From: UBA1046 sp050945515 | Lineage (GTDB): Bacteria; Bacillota; Clostridia; Saccharofermentanales; DTU023 | Length of the DNA stretch: 64,000 nt | Assembly (NCBI GenBank): GCA_050945515.1 | Contig: JBMNTB010000006.1 | Coordinates: forward strand, 31,034-95,033 | Direction: 5' to 3' | Shown: piece by piece, positions 34,438-42,458 of the stretch | How the letters are laid out: every line of letters begins with the position of its first letter | Position numbering within the stretch: the stretch's first letter is position 1 | Translations under genes and position numbers: made by a program | Notes under the pieces: generated by a model | What the model was told of the DNA's origin: nothing | Database searches by the model: none | Seen by the model: the letters and a program-made list of their open reading frames with translations, nothing else

Positions 34438-35300
34438 TAGTCAGCCATCCGTCTCCGATATGAAGTGAGTGTATTCTGCAACAGCATTGCAATCGTCATC
34501 GGGCCGACTCCACCCGGAACAGGAGTAATCGCCTTCACCAGCGGCTCGACAGTCGTGAAGTCTACATCGCCAACAATTTTCCCATCTGCCGTGCGGGAAA
34601 TTCCCACATCAAGTATAACTTGGTCACTATTAATGAAGTCCGGAGTGATCAGGCCTGCCTTGCCGGTCGCCGCGACTAGAATATCAGCTTCACGACAGAT
34701 AGCCGGCAAATCGTCAGCAGGGGTATGTGAATGTGTGATGGTGACAGTGCAGTCCGCACTGAGCAATAATGCAGCCATTGGCCTGCCCACGATGTTACTG
34801 CGCCCAATAACAACTGCACGCTTGCCACGAGTGGGTATGCCGTATGCCTTAAGCATTTCCATACAACCTAAAGGTGTACAGGCCACCAAAGCCTCCGGAT
34901 TACCCATCAATAACAAACCGACATTGTAGGGATGAAAGCCATCAACATCCTTATCAGGTGCAATGGCAAATATAATTTTGTTTTGATCGATTTGTGCCGG
35001 CAGAGGAAGCTGACAGAGAATTCCATCAATTCTAGAATCCGTATTTAGATCGGAGATCAATCTTAATACTTCCTGTTCTGAGGCAGAATCTTCCAGTGTA
35101 AAGCCAAAAGACTCCATACCAACCTCTGCACAGGCTTTAAATTTATTTCTGACATAGATCGTTGAAGCAGGATCGTCACCAACCTGGATTACTGCCAACC
35201 CGGGAGCTCTTTGATTGCTCTTTATCAATTCCTCGACTTCAGCCTTGATCTCTGTTCTAATTTTCTGCGCCAACTTCGCGCCATCAATTATAATCGCCAT
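34437..35300 (-). CDS. folD: Bifunctional methylenetetrahydrofolate dehydrogenase/cyclohydrolase FolD
   Basis: 287 residues. Active-site Tyr and Lys in STIYVRNKFKACAEVGM, the cyclohydrolase region GILCQLPLPAQ, PDKDVDGFHP, the nucleotide-binding GRSNIVGRPMA and the C-terminal PVPGGVGPMTIAMLL. It interconverts methylene- and formyl-tetrahydrofolate, supplying the formyl donor used by PurN and PurH encoded at 46564 and 44963. Confidence 0.97.
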   Translation of the reverse strand: MAIIIDGAKLAQKIRTEIKAEVEELIKSNQRAPGLAVIQVGDDPASTIYVRNKFKACAEVGMESFGFTLEDSASEQEVLRLISDLNTDSRIDGILCQLPLPAQIDQNKIIFAIAPDKDVDGFHPYNVGLLLMGNPEALVACTPLGCMEMLKAYGIPTRGKRAVVIGRSNIVGRPMAALLLSADCTVTITHSHTPADDLPAICREADILVAATGKAGLITPDFINSDQVILDVGISRTADGKIVGDVDFTTVEPLVKAITPVPGGVGPMTIAMLLQNTLTSYRRRMAD

Positions 35301-35346
35301 TAATTTTCACCGCCTCAAACATTACTTTATCGATCAGAGACTAATA

Positions 35347-37965
35347 TTATGTATCTTCCCCCTCATGCATTGCTAAATACTGTTCCATAGAGATTAGTAC
35401 CTTTCTAGGTTTGCTCCCCTCAAAAGGTCCGATATAACCATAGTCGTGCAATCTGTCTACCAGACGAGCAGCACGTGGATAGCCAATAGTCAGCCGTCTT
35501 TGCAAAAGCGAGATTGAGGCATATCCGGTCTCGACTACCAGCCTTAGAGCCTCATCGAACAGCTCATCTTGCTCTTCGGCAACATCTCGTTCCGCACCCT
35601 GCCCTACTGAGCCGGGATTGGCAATAGCTTCGGCAACTGACGGATCATAATTATCACCGTACAAACTTCTGATATGATTAAGTACATTTTCAACTTCCGC
35701 ATCAGTAACAAATGCACCCTGCCCGCGCATTGCCTTCGGAGCACTCTGCGGGAAATAGAGCAAATCCCCCTTACCTAGTAATTTTTCCGCTCCACCGGTG
35801 TCGAGGATGGTTCTGGAATCCACTTGGGAAGCAACACTGAAAGCGATCCGTGAGGGAATATTGGCCTTAATAACACCTGTAATCACATCTACTGAGGGTC
35901 TTTGTGTTGCTATAATGACATGGATACCTGCAGCTCTAGCCTTAGCCATTAGCCTTTGTATAGCATCTTCAACCTCACTGGATGTAGTCGCCATCAGATC
36001 AGACAGTTCATCGATGACTATCAGAACCAGAGGCAAATATTCCGGTTCTTCATCTGCAAAGTGTTTAATAACTTCATTATATGATCGAATATCTCTGACT
36101 TGCCGTTCCGCAAATAAATTATAACGGCGATCCATTTCCACCACAGCCCAGTTAAGGACACCAAAAGCTTTCTTGGGGTCAGTTACTACCGGCTGCAAAA
36201 GATGAGGAATCCCATTATATACACTCAACTCAACCACTTTGGGATCAATTAACAGCAAACGTAAATCTTGTGGTGAGGAATGGTAGAGCAAACTAATTAA
36301 TATGGAATTTATACAGACTGACTTACCAGATCCCGTGGCTCCGGCAATTAATAAATGAGGCATTTTGGCAATATCACAATAAATTGGCTGTCCGGAAACG
36401 TCTCTGCCGATGACGGATAAGAGAGGAGCAGCTTGACTTTGAATTTTAAAACTCGGTTCTTCAAGAATGCCACGCAAGAGCACAGGCTGAGTTTGTCGAT
36501 TTGGAATTTCAATCCCAATTGCCGATTTGCCGGGGATCGGTGCTTCTATCCTGACACCATAGGCTGCCAGATTAAGGGCAATATCATCACTGAGGCTGAC
36601 AATTCTGCTTACTTTGACACCTAGACCGGGTGTAAGCTCAAAACGAGTCAAAGTGGGACCACTTGTGTAATTGGTAACTTTTGCTTCCACACCGAAGCTT
36701 TGTAGGGTTTCTTCAAGCTTCCGGCTCATTTCCTTGATTGCTTTCACATTATCTCTGGTAGGTTTGCGATATCTATCAGCATTCAAGAGACTTAAAGGGA
36801 AAGGCTTATATTCTGTGAATAAGGACAGTTGCTCACCTTTAGTACCGGCTTTTTTGACACTTCTGTCCACTGCCCCGTTGCTGCGATCCTGCCAATTGCT
36901 ACGGCTATAGTCCGATTCGGAGCCTGGCGCAGCAACGTTTTTAGGCTGTTTATCTTTGCCGGTATCCTTATGAGTTAATACATCATGTTCAATCGAGATC
37001 GTTTGCCCACTGCCAGGTTCTGCAGACAAGCCATCCGTCCTTAGGGAATTACCTGGCAATTGCGCCCGATACATAGGATAGTCTATATTGCCTTGATCAT
37101 AGTCGCCTGCATTTTCACGCAGATCACCTTGAGGCAGATTATATTTGACCTGATCTGTCGAATCAGGTCTTAGAGCCGGTTCATGACCGGCAGTCCGTCT
37201 TAAATTATCCGGATAATCAAGTCCGTCATAATTTGTATTAATGCTGTTCACTGATCCCTGATCTAACCAATATCTGTCTCCTAATTCGTCATACTGTCTA
37301 TCTGCAACTCCCCGTTCTCTTCGGTCCTGAATCTTAGTGCGAATACTGCTGCCAACTCTGACCTGTGTATCTTTTAATACACGTGCCGACTTACGTACGT
37401 AAGCTGTATAAGACACATTAAAGATCAGCACTGCAAAAGCAAGCGTCATAGCAATTAAAATAATCATAGCTCCCGTCTTACCAGCTATAGTCTGCAGACC
37501 TAAGCCAATTAAACCGCCAATCAGACCACCGCTCCAAATCCCTGTGGTCGTGCCATCTCCAAGACCTGACCCATGATTCCAGAGTTTGCCTATGAGTTGC
37601 ATGGCAGAAAGATTGTTTTCAGCTATCTCGGAAATAGGGTATATAGCTGAAACCAGACTGACAATTCCGCTTAGAGTTAAGAGGATCAGACCAATACAGA
37701 TGAGACGGATACGGGTCATTTTGAGCTCATCAGACAAGAAATATTCAACCGATAGATATACCAAAAAAGCGGGAATAACATAAGCTGCAGTGCCTAAAAT
37801 GCCAAGTCCCATACCTCTGGTGAATGAACCTATAGGTCCGGTCCATTTTTGAGGGGCATAGAAAGCCAAAGACAACAGCAAAGCGGCGGCAGCAAAAAAT
37901 ACACCGTAAATTTCTTTGCGGATTGCAGATCTATGATTTTCTCCATTTGACCAATTCATAATCAT
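35347..37965 (-). CDS. ftsK: FtsK/SpoIIIE-type DNA translocase
   Basis: 872 residues. Four to five N-terminal transmembrane helices (to about residue 190), a low-complexity hydrophilic linker (about 200-390), the alpha/beta motor with Walker A GATGSGKSVCINS (about 541) and LVLIVIDELSDLM, and a C-terminal winged-helix gamma domain (ASISLLQRRLTIGYPRAARLVDRL) that reads KOPS/SRS-like sites. It pumps DNA through the division septum. The window does not show whether it also serves sporulation. Confidence 0.96.
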   Translation of the reverse strand: MIMNWSNGENHRSAIRKEIYGVFFAAAALLLSLAFYAPQKWTGPIGSFTRGMGLGILGTAAYVIPAFLVYLSVEYFLSDELKMTRIRLICIGLILLTLSGIVSLVSAIYPISEIAENNLSAMQLIGKLWNHGSGLGDGTTTGIWSGGLIGGLIGLGLQTIAGKTGAMIILIAMTLAFAVLIFNVSYTAYVRKSARVLKDTQVRVGSSIRTKIQDRRERGVADRQYDELGDRYWLDQGSVNSINTNYDGLDYPDNLRRTAGHEPALRPDSTDQVKYNLPQGDLRENAGDYDQGNIDYPMYRAQLPGNSLRTDGLSAEPGSGQTISIEHDVLTHKDTGKDKQPKNVAAPGSESDYSRSNWQDRSNGAVDRSVKKAGTKGEQLSLFTEYKPFPLSLLNADRYRKPTRDNVKAIKEMSRKLEETLQSFGVEAKVTNYTSGPTLTRFELTPGLGVKVSRIVSLSDDIALNLAAYGVRIEAPIPGKSAIGIEIPNRQTQPVLLRGILEEPSFKIQSQAAPLLSVIGRDVSGQPIYCDIAKMPHLLIAGATGSGKSVCINSILISLLYHSSPQDLRLLLIDPKVVELSVYNGIPHLLQPVVTDPKKAFGVLNWAVVEMDRRYNLFAERQVRDIRSYNEVIKHFADEEPEYLPLVLIVIDELSDLMATTSSEVEDAIQRLMAKARAAGIHVIIATQRPSVDVITGVIKANIPSRIAFSVASQVDSRTILDTGGAEKLLGKGDLLYFPQSAPKAMRGQGAFVTDAEVENVLNHIRSLYGDNYDPSVAEAIANPGSVGQGAERDVAEEQDELFDEALRLVVETGYASISLLQRRLTIGYPRAARLVDRLHDYGYIGPFEGSKPRKVLISMEQYLAMHEGEDT

Positions 37966-37985
37966 TCACCACAACACCTAATGGT

Positions 37986-38711
37986 TTAAGCTATACGAGC
38001 TGCCAAAAGTATACCTAAACACGTCTTAGCATCGGAAATACCGCCATTTAAGACCATTTTTACTGCTTCATTCAGAGGGATTCTCCTAAGTGCTACAAAT
38101 TCTCCCTCATCAGGATGAGCCATACCCTTAGACAATCCTTCAGCTAAAAATATATGAAGCATTTCATCCGAATATCCGGGAGAAGTTAGGGGCGATGCTA
38201 TATGTCGCCAATCTTCCGCCGTTAGACCGGTTTCTTCATATAATTCACGTCTGGCACATTCTTCGGGTGTCTCGTCTGCTTCAAGGATGCCCGCAGGTAA
38301 TTCCAAGGTAAGACGGTTAATAGCCAGGCGATATTGTTGCACCAGATATATATTGTCATATAAATCCAAAGCTACAACACAAGCGCCACCAGGATGGCGG
38401 ACTATCTCCCGACGTGAGTGCCTTCCGTCAGACAGCAGAACCTTATCAACTTCCACCGTAAAAACACGACCGACAAATTTTAAATCCGACTCGATCACTG
38501 TCTCCAGCATCTCATCTAACGGATCTGCCGCAATGATTTCATCAATTGACTCGCCAGCCAGATGGACCAAAGGCTCAAGCTCGATTTCAAGTAGATTTTC
38601 TTCCTGGAATGGTACAGAACCCTCACTTTCCACTGTCGTCTCTGCTTCTGAAGAGTTGATGCGGACAGGCTTTAAGTCAAAGCGCTTCTCATTGTCATCT
38701 TGATTCATCAC
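37986..38711 (-). CDS. NUDIX hydrolase (ADP-ribose pyrophosphatase-like) with N-terminal extension
   Basis: 241 residues from GTG at 38711; the adjacent ATG at 38708 is equally possible. A complete NUDIX box begins GILEADETPEECARRELYEE and ends TGL (about 140-162), with the preceding IYLVQQYRLAINRLTLELPAG typical of ADP-ribose pyrophosphatases. The first ~75 residues are acidic and look disordered; they are absent from ordinary family members. It follows rnhA with no gap. Confidence 0.9.
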   Translation of the reverse strand: MMNQDDNEKRFDLKPVRINSSEAETTVESEGSVPFQEENLLEIELEPLVHLAGESIDEIIAADPLDEMLETVIESDLKFVGRVFTVEVDKVLLSDGRHSRREIVRHPGGACVVALDLYDNIYLVQQYRLAINRLTLELPAGILEADETPEECARRELYEETGLTAEDWRHIASPLTSPGYSDEMLHIFLAEGLSKGMAHPDEGEFVALRRIPLNEAVKMVLNGGISDAKTCLGILLAARIA

Positions 38712-39173
38712 TCATTGTCTCCTCTTGATTTCATCAACAGCCATTTTATCACAGCGGATATTATCCTCATCATCGGCATGACCCCTGACCTTTATCCACT
38801 CAATCTCATGTCTGTCATTCTCCTGCAGCAGAGCCCGCCACAAGTCGGGATTGATAACAGGGTTTCCGGCTGCATTTTTCCAGTTGTTCTTGATCCATTT
38901 GTCCAGCCATTTATGCTCAAAGGCATTAATCAGATATGAGCTGTCACTGTGAAGTTTGACGCGACACGGCTGATTCAATTCCTGCAAGGCCTTTAGTGCT
39001 GCCGTCAGCTCCATACGGTTATTAGTTGTACTGGGATCAAAACCACTGATTGTTTTCTCATACTCGCCGAACCGCAGAATAGCAGCCCAGCCGCCTGGTC
39101 CCGGGTTGCCTGAACAGGCACCGTCAGTATATATTTCCACCAATGGTTTAGTTTTAGCTTTCGTGCGCACCAT
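38712..39173 (-). CDS. rnhA: Ribonuclease HI
   Basis: 153 residues. The four catalytic acids are visible in EIYTDGACSGNPGPGG, NNRMELTAAL, LHSDSSYLINAF and RGHADDEDN. It degrades the RNA strand of RNA-DNA hybrids. GAGGT lies 12 bases before the ATG, a rather long spacing. It is the first gene of the rnhA-NUDIX pair. Confidence 0.95.
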   Translation of the reverse strand: MVRTKAKTKPLVEIYTDGACSGNPGPGGWAAILRFGEYEKTISGFDPSTTNNRMELTAALKALQELNQPCRVKLHSDSSYLINAFEHKWLDKWIKNNWKNAAGNPVINPDLWRALLQENDRHEIEWIKVRGHADDEDNIRCDKMAVDEIKRRQ

Positions 39174-39418
39174 GTAATTTATTACCTCAAAAATACTAAT
39201 TGTATTCTAACAAAACTAATCTCTTTACGATACTTAGAGAACAGTCATCAAATATTTAGAAACTATCTTATGATTCCTGCACTGGGGGAGACTAACAATA
39301 GGAAGTGAAAATATTATCTGTTGTTGCAGGTTAACCGTGATACATCACGTAAGAATGCCCGCGAAACAAGTCTAAAACTTGACACTTTCTGCCTTTAACA
39401 GTAGAATCGTCAATGCTT
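39174..39418. other. Intergenic region between rnhA and tRNA-Pro
   Basis: 245 bases without a gene. It holds the divergent promoters of rnhA (not clearly defined) and tRNA-Pro, and a short dyad CGTGAT-AC-ATCACG at 39336-39349, 30 bases upstream of the tRNA -35, which could be an operator. Nothing else is recognisable. Confidence 0.5.
39379..39407 (+). promoter_or_regulatory. tRNA-Pro promoter
   Basis: TTGACA (39379-39384), a 17-base spacer and TAGAAT (39402-39407), 12 bases before the tRNA. The tRNA operon at 40938-41014 has identical hexamers and spacing. Confidence 0.85.
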
Positions 39419-39495
39419 CGGGGTGTAGCTCAGGTGGCTAGAGTGCGTGCTTGGGGTGCACGAGGTCGCAAGTTCAAGTCTTGTCACTCCGACCA
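39419..39495 (+). tRNA. tRNA-Pro (anticodon GGG)
   Basis: 77 bases with encoded CCA. The acceptor CGGGGTG pairs with CACTCCG (one G-T pair), the anticodon stem CGTGC/GCACG encloses loop TTGGGGT with GGG at 39453-39455, and the T arm is GCAAG-TTCAAGT-CTTGT. It reads CCC and CCU. Confidence 0.95.
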
Positions 39496-39518
39496 GCTGA
39501 AGCCGATTAAATGGCTTT

Positions 39519-39559
39519 ATATTAAAAGGTTATCTCCTTATGGGATAACCTTTTAATAT
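39519..39559 (+). terminator. Probable terminator after tRNA-Pro
   Basis: Perfect 16-bp inverted repeat: arms ATATTAAAAGGTTATC (39519-39534) and GATAACCTTTTAATAT (39544-39559) with a 9-base loop. The T-tract is inside the right arm rather than after it. It could also stop transcripts reading through from the minus strand. Confidence 0.6.
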
Positions 39560-39602
39560 ATTCTCACTCTGTCAGCCGGATCCGTATATGCTAAAGAAAT
39601 AT

Positions 39603-40718
39603 CTATAAAAGCGAGCGATAAATGCTAATTATCGTTTCACGACTTAATCTAATATAACTCTGACTTAATAAGCGTTCCTGTAAGGCCAAAACATTATCGG
39701 CAAAAGATTCAATATCATCTTCATCCATACCATAACAATGTAACGGTTGTCTCGGTATCACTCGATCAAGCAAGGACTCGAGAGTAATAAACACATCCCC
39801 TATACTGCAGTGCAAAATAGCAGACAGTATTTCTTTGAGACGCATAATCTTGCCTTGCGGATTTTGCTGGTGGTATTCTAGGAGCACCGTAGTAAAAAAC
39901 TGATAGCATGCTTCACCGTGCGTTACATGATATTGCGTGCTAAGAGGATAACTCAGAGCGTGAACTGCACCGGTACCGGCATTAGCGAAAGCTATGCCGG
40001 CCATATTGCTGGCAATGAGGAAATCCTTTAACAAATAATTTTTTTCGTCTTCTCCGTTCCGGCTCAAAGCACAAAAGCCGGTCACAATTGTCTTGATTGC
40101 CTGCTCACTGAATAAGTCGGTATAAGTATTTGCCTTTGGACATAAAAAAGACTCAACAGCATGTATTAAGGCATCAATAGCGCTAGTGGCAAAAACCTTA
40201 TAGGGTATATCCTCCAGTAATTGCGGAATCAAAGCAGCATGATCGGGAATAATCTCTTCTGCAGACAAACCAACTTTCGTTCTCTTTTGCGTCAATGATA
40301 CTATAGACACAGGCGAAACTTCACTGCCTGCGCCACAAGTCGTAGGTACCGCTATCAGCTTATGCCCCTTAATAATGGGAACTTCTCGCAGAAATATGCT
40401 TTCCGTCTTTCGTGCATCTTTTATCATCAGCACTTTGGCCATATCAATTACCGAACCACCGCCTATTGCTACAATACGGTCGCAACCGCTCTGATTGAAA
40501 TCTGCAATCAGAGCATCAGTCATCAGGTCAGTAGGCTCGGTTTTACCATAATTTGACCTAAAAACAACCTGTGCAGGCAGATGTAAAGGTGCAAAATATT
40601 TTTCGAAGACGGCACGGGCAGCCAGGATGAAATCGTGCTCATTAATTTGCATTTCCTCTACAAAGGAAGCAACATTTTCAAATAAACTAATGCGTGTCAG
40701 TTGTTTGAATAAATGCAT
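39603..40718 (-). CDS. 4hbD: NAD-dependent 4-hydroxybutyrate dehydrogenase (iron-type alcohol dehydrogenase)
   Basis: 371 residues. Iron-containing alcohol dehydrogenase fold: nucleotide-binding DRIVAIGGGSVIDMAKVL, IAVPTTCGAGSEVSPVSIV, metal ligands in ATSAIDALIHAVES (Asp-x3-His), AVHALSYPL and YHVTHGEACY. The motifs and C-terminal pattern (NPQGKI, CYGMDEDDIESFAD) closely resemble clostridial 4-hydroxybutyrate dehydrogenase, which reduces succinate semialdehyde to 4-hydroxybutyrate. No other gene of the succinate/4-aminobutyrate pathway is nearby, so substrate assignment rests on sequence only. It starts just downstream of the tRNA-Lys terminator and may be read by read-through. Confidence 0.8.
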   Translation of the reverse strand: MHLFKQLTRISLFENVASFVEEMQINEHDFILAARAVFEKYFAPLHLPAQVVFRSNYGKTEPTDLMTDALIADFNQSGCDRIVAIGGGSVIDMAKVLMIKDARKTESIFLREVPIIKGHKLIAVPTTCGAGSEVSPVSIVSLTQKRTKVGLSAEEIIPDHAALIPQLLEDIPYKVFATSAIDALIHAVESFLCPKANTYTDLFSEQAIKTIVTGFCALSRNGEDEKNYLLKDFLIASNMAGIAFANAGTGAVHALSYPLSTQYHVTHGEACYQFFTTVLLEYHQQNPQGKIMRLKEILSAILHCSIGDVFITLESLLDRVIPRQPLHCYGMDEDDIESFADNVLALQERLLSQSYIRLSRETIISIYRSLL

Positions 40719-40741
40719 AATAGATCACCTGTAAGAATGTC

Positions 40742-40766
40742 AACAAAGGGGCGTTTCTACGCCCCC
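40742..40766 (-). terminator. Terminator of the tRNA-His-Gln-Lys operon
   Basis: On the minus strand GGGGCG-TAGAAA-CGCCCC followed by TTTGTTG, starting about 7 bases after the CCA of tRNA-Lys. GC-rich stem with a short T-tract. Confidence 0.7.
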
Positions 40767-40772
40767 TTGCTT

Positions 40773-40848
40773 TGGTGACCCACTGGAGATTCGAACTCCA
40801 GACCCCCTGATTAAAAGTCAGATGCTCTACCGGCTGAGCTAGTGGGTC
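40773..40848 (-). tRNA. tRNA-Lys (anticodon TTT)
   Basis: 76 bases with encoded CCA. Acceptor GACCCAC/GTGGGTC, anticodon stem-loop CTGACTTTTAATCAG, T arm TGGAG-TTCGAAT-CTCCA. Last of three tRNAs in one minus-strand operon. Confidence 0.95.
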
Positions 40849-40852
40849 ACAA

Positions 40853-40927
40853 TGGCTGGGATGGAAGGATTTGAACCTTCGCATGCGGGAGTCAAAGTCC
40901 CGTGCCTTACCGCTTGGCTACATCCCA
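40853..40927 (-). tRNA. tRNA-Gln (anticodon TTG)
   Basis: 75 bases with encoded CCA. Acceptor TGGGATG/CATCCCA, anticodon stem CGGGA/TCCCG with loop CTTTGAC, T arm GAAGG-TTCAAAT-CCTTC. Only 4 bases separate it from tRNA-Lys. Confidence 0.95.
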
Positions 40928-40937
40928 ATATTAATAA

Positions 40938-41014
40938 TGGGGTGGAATATGGGATTTGAACCCACGACCTCCAGGGCCACAACCTGGCACTCTAACCAGC
41001 TGAGCTAATTCCAC
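40938..41014 (-). tRNA. tRNA-His (anticodon GTG)
   Basis: 77 bases with encoded CCA. Acceptor GTGGAAT/ATTCCAC, anticodon stem CCAGG/CCTGG with loop TTGTGGC, T arm GTGGG-TTCAAAT-CCCAT. The base before position 1 is G (complement of 41015) opposite C73, so the extra G-1 of tRNA-His is encoded. Confidence 0.95.
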
Positions 41015-41037
41015 CGTATCTGGCCACATGCCAGAAT

Positions 41038-41066
41038 ATTCTAGCTGTCGTACTTAAATCTGTCAA
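41038..41066 (-). promoter_or_regulatory. Promoter of the tRNA-His-Gln-Lys operon
   Basis: On the minus strand TTGACA (41061-41066), a 17-base spacer and TAGAAT (41038-41043), 23 bases before tRNA-His. Confidence 0.88.
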
Positions 41067-41121
41067 CATAAGTTGGATAGCATAAGTTGGATAGCATTCA
41101 CGGGTAGTGTTCACAGGTAGT
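41067..41121. repeat. Short tandem repeats upstream of the tRNA promoter
   Basis: CATAAGTTGGATAG occurs twice in tandem (41067-41080, 41081-41094), followed by CAT. Next, TTCACGGGTAGT (41097-41108) and TTCACAGGTAGT (41110-41121) form a second repeat with 11 of 12 bases identical. Both lie directly upstream of the -35 hexamer. They may be protein-binding sites or simple slippage products. Confidence 0.6.
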
Positions 41122-41227
41122 ACAATAGTCTCAAAAACGTCCGTTAGCAATAGATATAATATGGAATTCCAAAAACTGTAACTTGCTTGTAACTAAAACA
41201 ATCAAAGTGCTAATTTTATGCGAGACT

Positions 41228-41896
41228 TCAGTTTACTGTAATCAAGTCTTCCAAACTGCGGAACCTGGCCTCCTTGATTCCCGGAATCAACATAATATCC
41301 TCGATGATCTCGAATGGCCCATGCTGTTCACGATATTTTATAATGGCCAGTGCAGTCACAGGTCCAACTCCCGGCAATGTTTCCAGCTCTGACTGATCAG
41401 CTGAATTGATATCTACCTTTTGCTCCTTGAACTGCTCTGCCGTGGCAGAACCTTCAAAGTATAGATCAGGATTCTCAGCTAGCTCGGTTAGTGATGGTAT
41501 CCGATATAATTGATTGGATTTTAACTCACAAGCCAGATTTACCGCATCCGGTGCAGCATCGGCTGTAAAACCACCGGCCATAGCAACCAAATCATTTAAA
41601 ATTTGTCCGGCCGAAACCCGGTAGACACCCGGAATCTTAACTTCACCTGTGATATAGACCGGCAAGAGTTCGGAGCTGACAAACTCATCCTGATCATAAT
41701 AGATGCCGGTCTGATCTGTTATGACGACGTCCTTCCTTGTACCGGAAGCAATAGTAAGCACAGTTGTTTCATCAGTCTTCGCTGCCTTTACAAGATTATG
41801 TATAAGTGGGGAGATTAGAGAAGCAAACGAAAATATAAGAACTGCCAGTATCAGAATAATCAACCAGCGTTTGGGCTGCTTTTGTTCTCTCCTCAT
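41228..41896 (-). CDS. comEA: ComEA-type DNA-binding protein (SLBB + helix-hairpin-helix)
   Basis: 222 residues from ATG 41896, chosen because AAGG lies just upstream; an open frame extends to a TTG at 41965 without a ribosome site. One N-terminal membrane anchor (about 10-30), a SLBB domain (PVYITGEVKIPGVYRVSAGQI, then AMAGGFTADA) and a C-terminal double helix-hairpin-helix (KVDINSADQSELETLPGVGP, then IIEDIMLIPGIKEARF). ComEA binds incoming DNA outside the membrane during competence. comEC and comEB are not in the window, so whether the cell is transformable cannot be judged. Confidence 0.9.
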   Translation of the reverse strand: MRREQKQPKRWLIILILAVLIFSFASLISPLIHNLVKAAKTDETTVLTIASGTRKDVVITDQTGIYYDQDEFVSSELLPVYITGEVKIPGVYRVSAGQILNDLVAMAGGFTADAAPDAVNLACELKSNQLYRIPSLTELAENPDLYFEGSATAEQFKEQKVDINSADQSELETLPGVGPVTALAIIKYREQHGPFEIIEDIMLIPGIKEARFRSLEDLITVN

Positions 41897-42037
41897 GTCC
41901 TTATATCCCCTTTTTGTAATATATTTACACGCTGGGATTGCGAACAGAGAGTTTTGAGTACTCAATTGTCGTCATTAACAGCTAATAAGCATCCAAGCTT
42001 ATAGCAATTGGAGATTTATCGAAGGCGGTTTATCCGG

Positions 42038-42430
42038 TTATTTCTGTTTGTCCGAATTCTGATTACGATAATTACCGGTCTTAGCCCAGAGTCGCTCGAG
42101 ACTATAATAGTCTCTTTCTTCCGGATGAAAAATATGCACCACAATATCACCGTAATCCAACAATATCCAGCGTCTGCCATCGGCCCCCTCTACATGATGG
42201 GGCGAAAGTTCAAGACGTTCTCTCAGTTGAAAAATAACTTCATCTGCCAAGGTCTTAATATGAGTTGTTGAGGTGCCAGTGACTAGAATGAAATAGTCGG
42301 CTAAAGTAGTTTTATCGTCGACAGTTAAAAGCTCAAGATCCTGGCCGTTTTTGCTCTCTAGAATAGCCTTGATTTCTTCAGCTATTCCACGCGACTTAGC
42401 TGTCATCTCCAGATTGTTTTCCAGATACAA
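42038..42430 (-). CDS. rsfS: Ribosomal silencing factor RsfS
   Basis: 130 residues from TTG at 42430, chosen because AAGGAGG lies 9 bases before it; an upstream TTG at 42451 would place that ribosome site inside the coding region. The RsfS/Iojap core is LLTVDDKTTLADYFILVTGTS, VEGADGRRWILLDYGDIVVHIF and REYYSLERLW-like (RDYYSLERLW). It binds L14 on the 50S subunit and blocks subunit joining under starvation. It follows nadD-yqeK, as in many Firmicutes. Confidence 0.92.
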   Translation of the reverse strand: MYLENNLEMTAKSRGIAEEIKAILESKNGQDLELLTVDDKTTLADYFILVTGTSTTHIKTLADEVIFQLRERLELSPHHVEGADGRRWILLDYGDIVVHIFHPEERDYYSLERLWAKTGNYRNQNSDKQK

Positions 42431-42458
42431 TTCGTTTTTCCTCCTTATCAATTGCCGG

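Noticed and set aside
39419..41014. Integrated element at the tRNA genes
   Set aside because: No integrase, no duplicated tRNA 3' end and no transposase in the neighbourhood.
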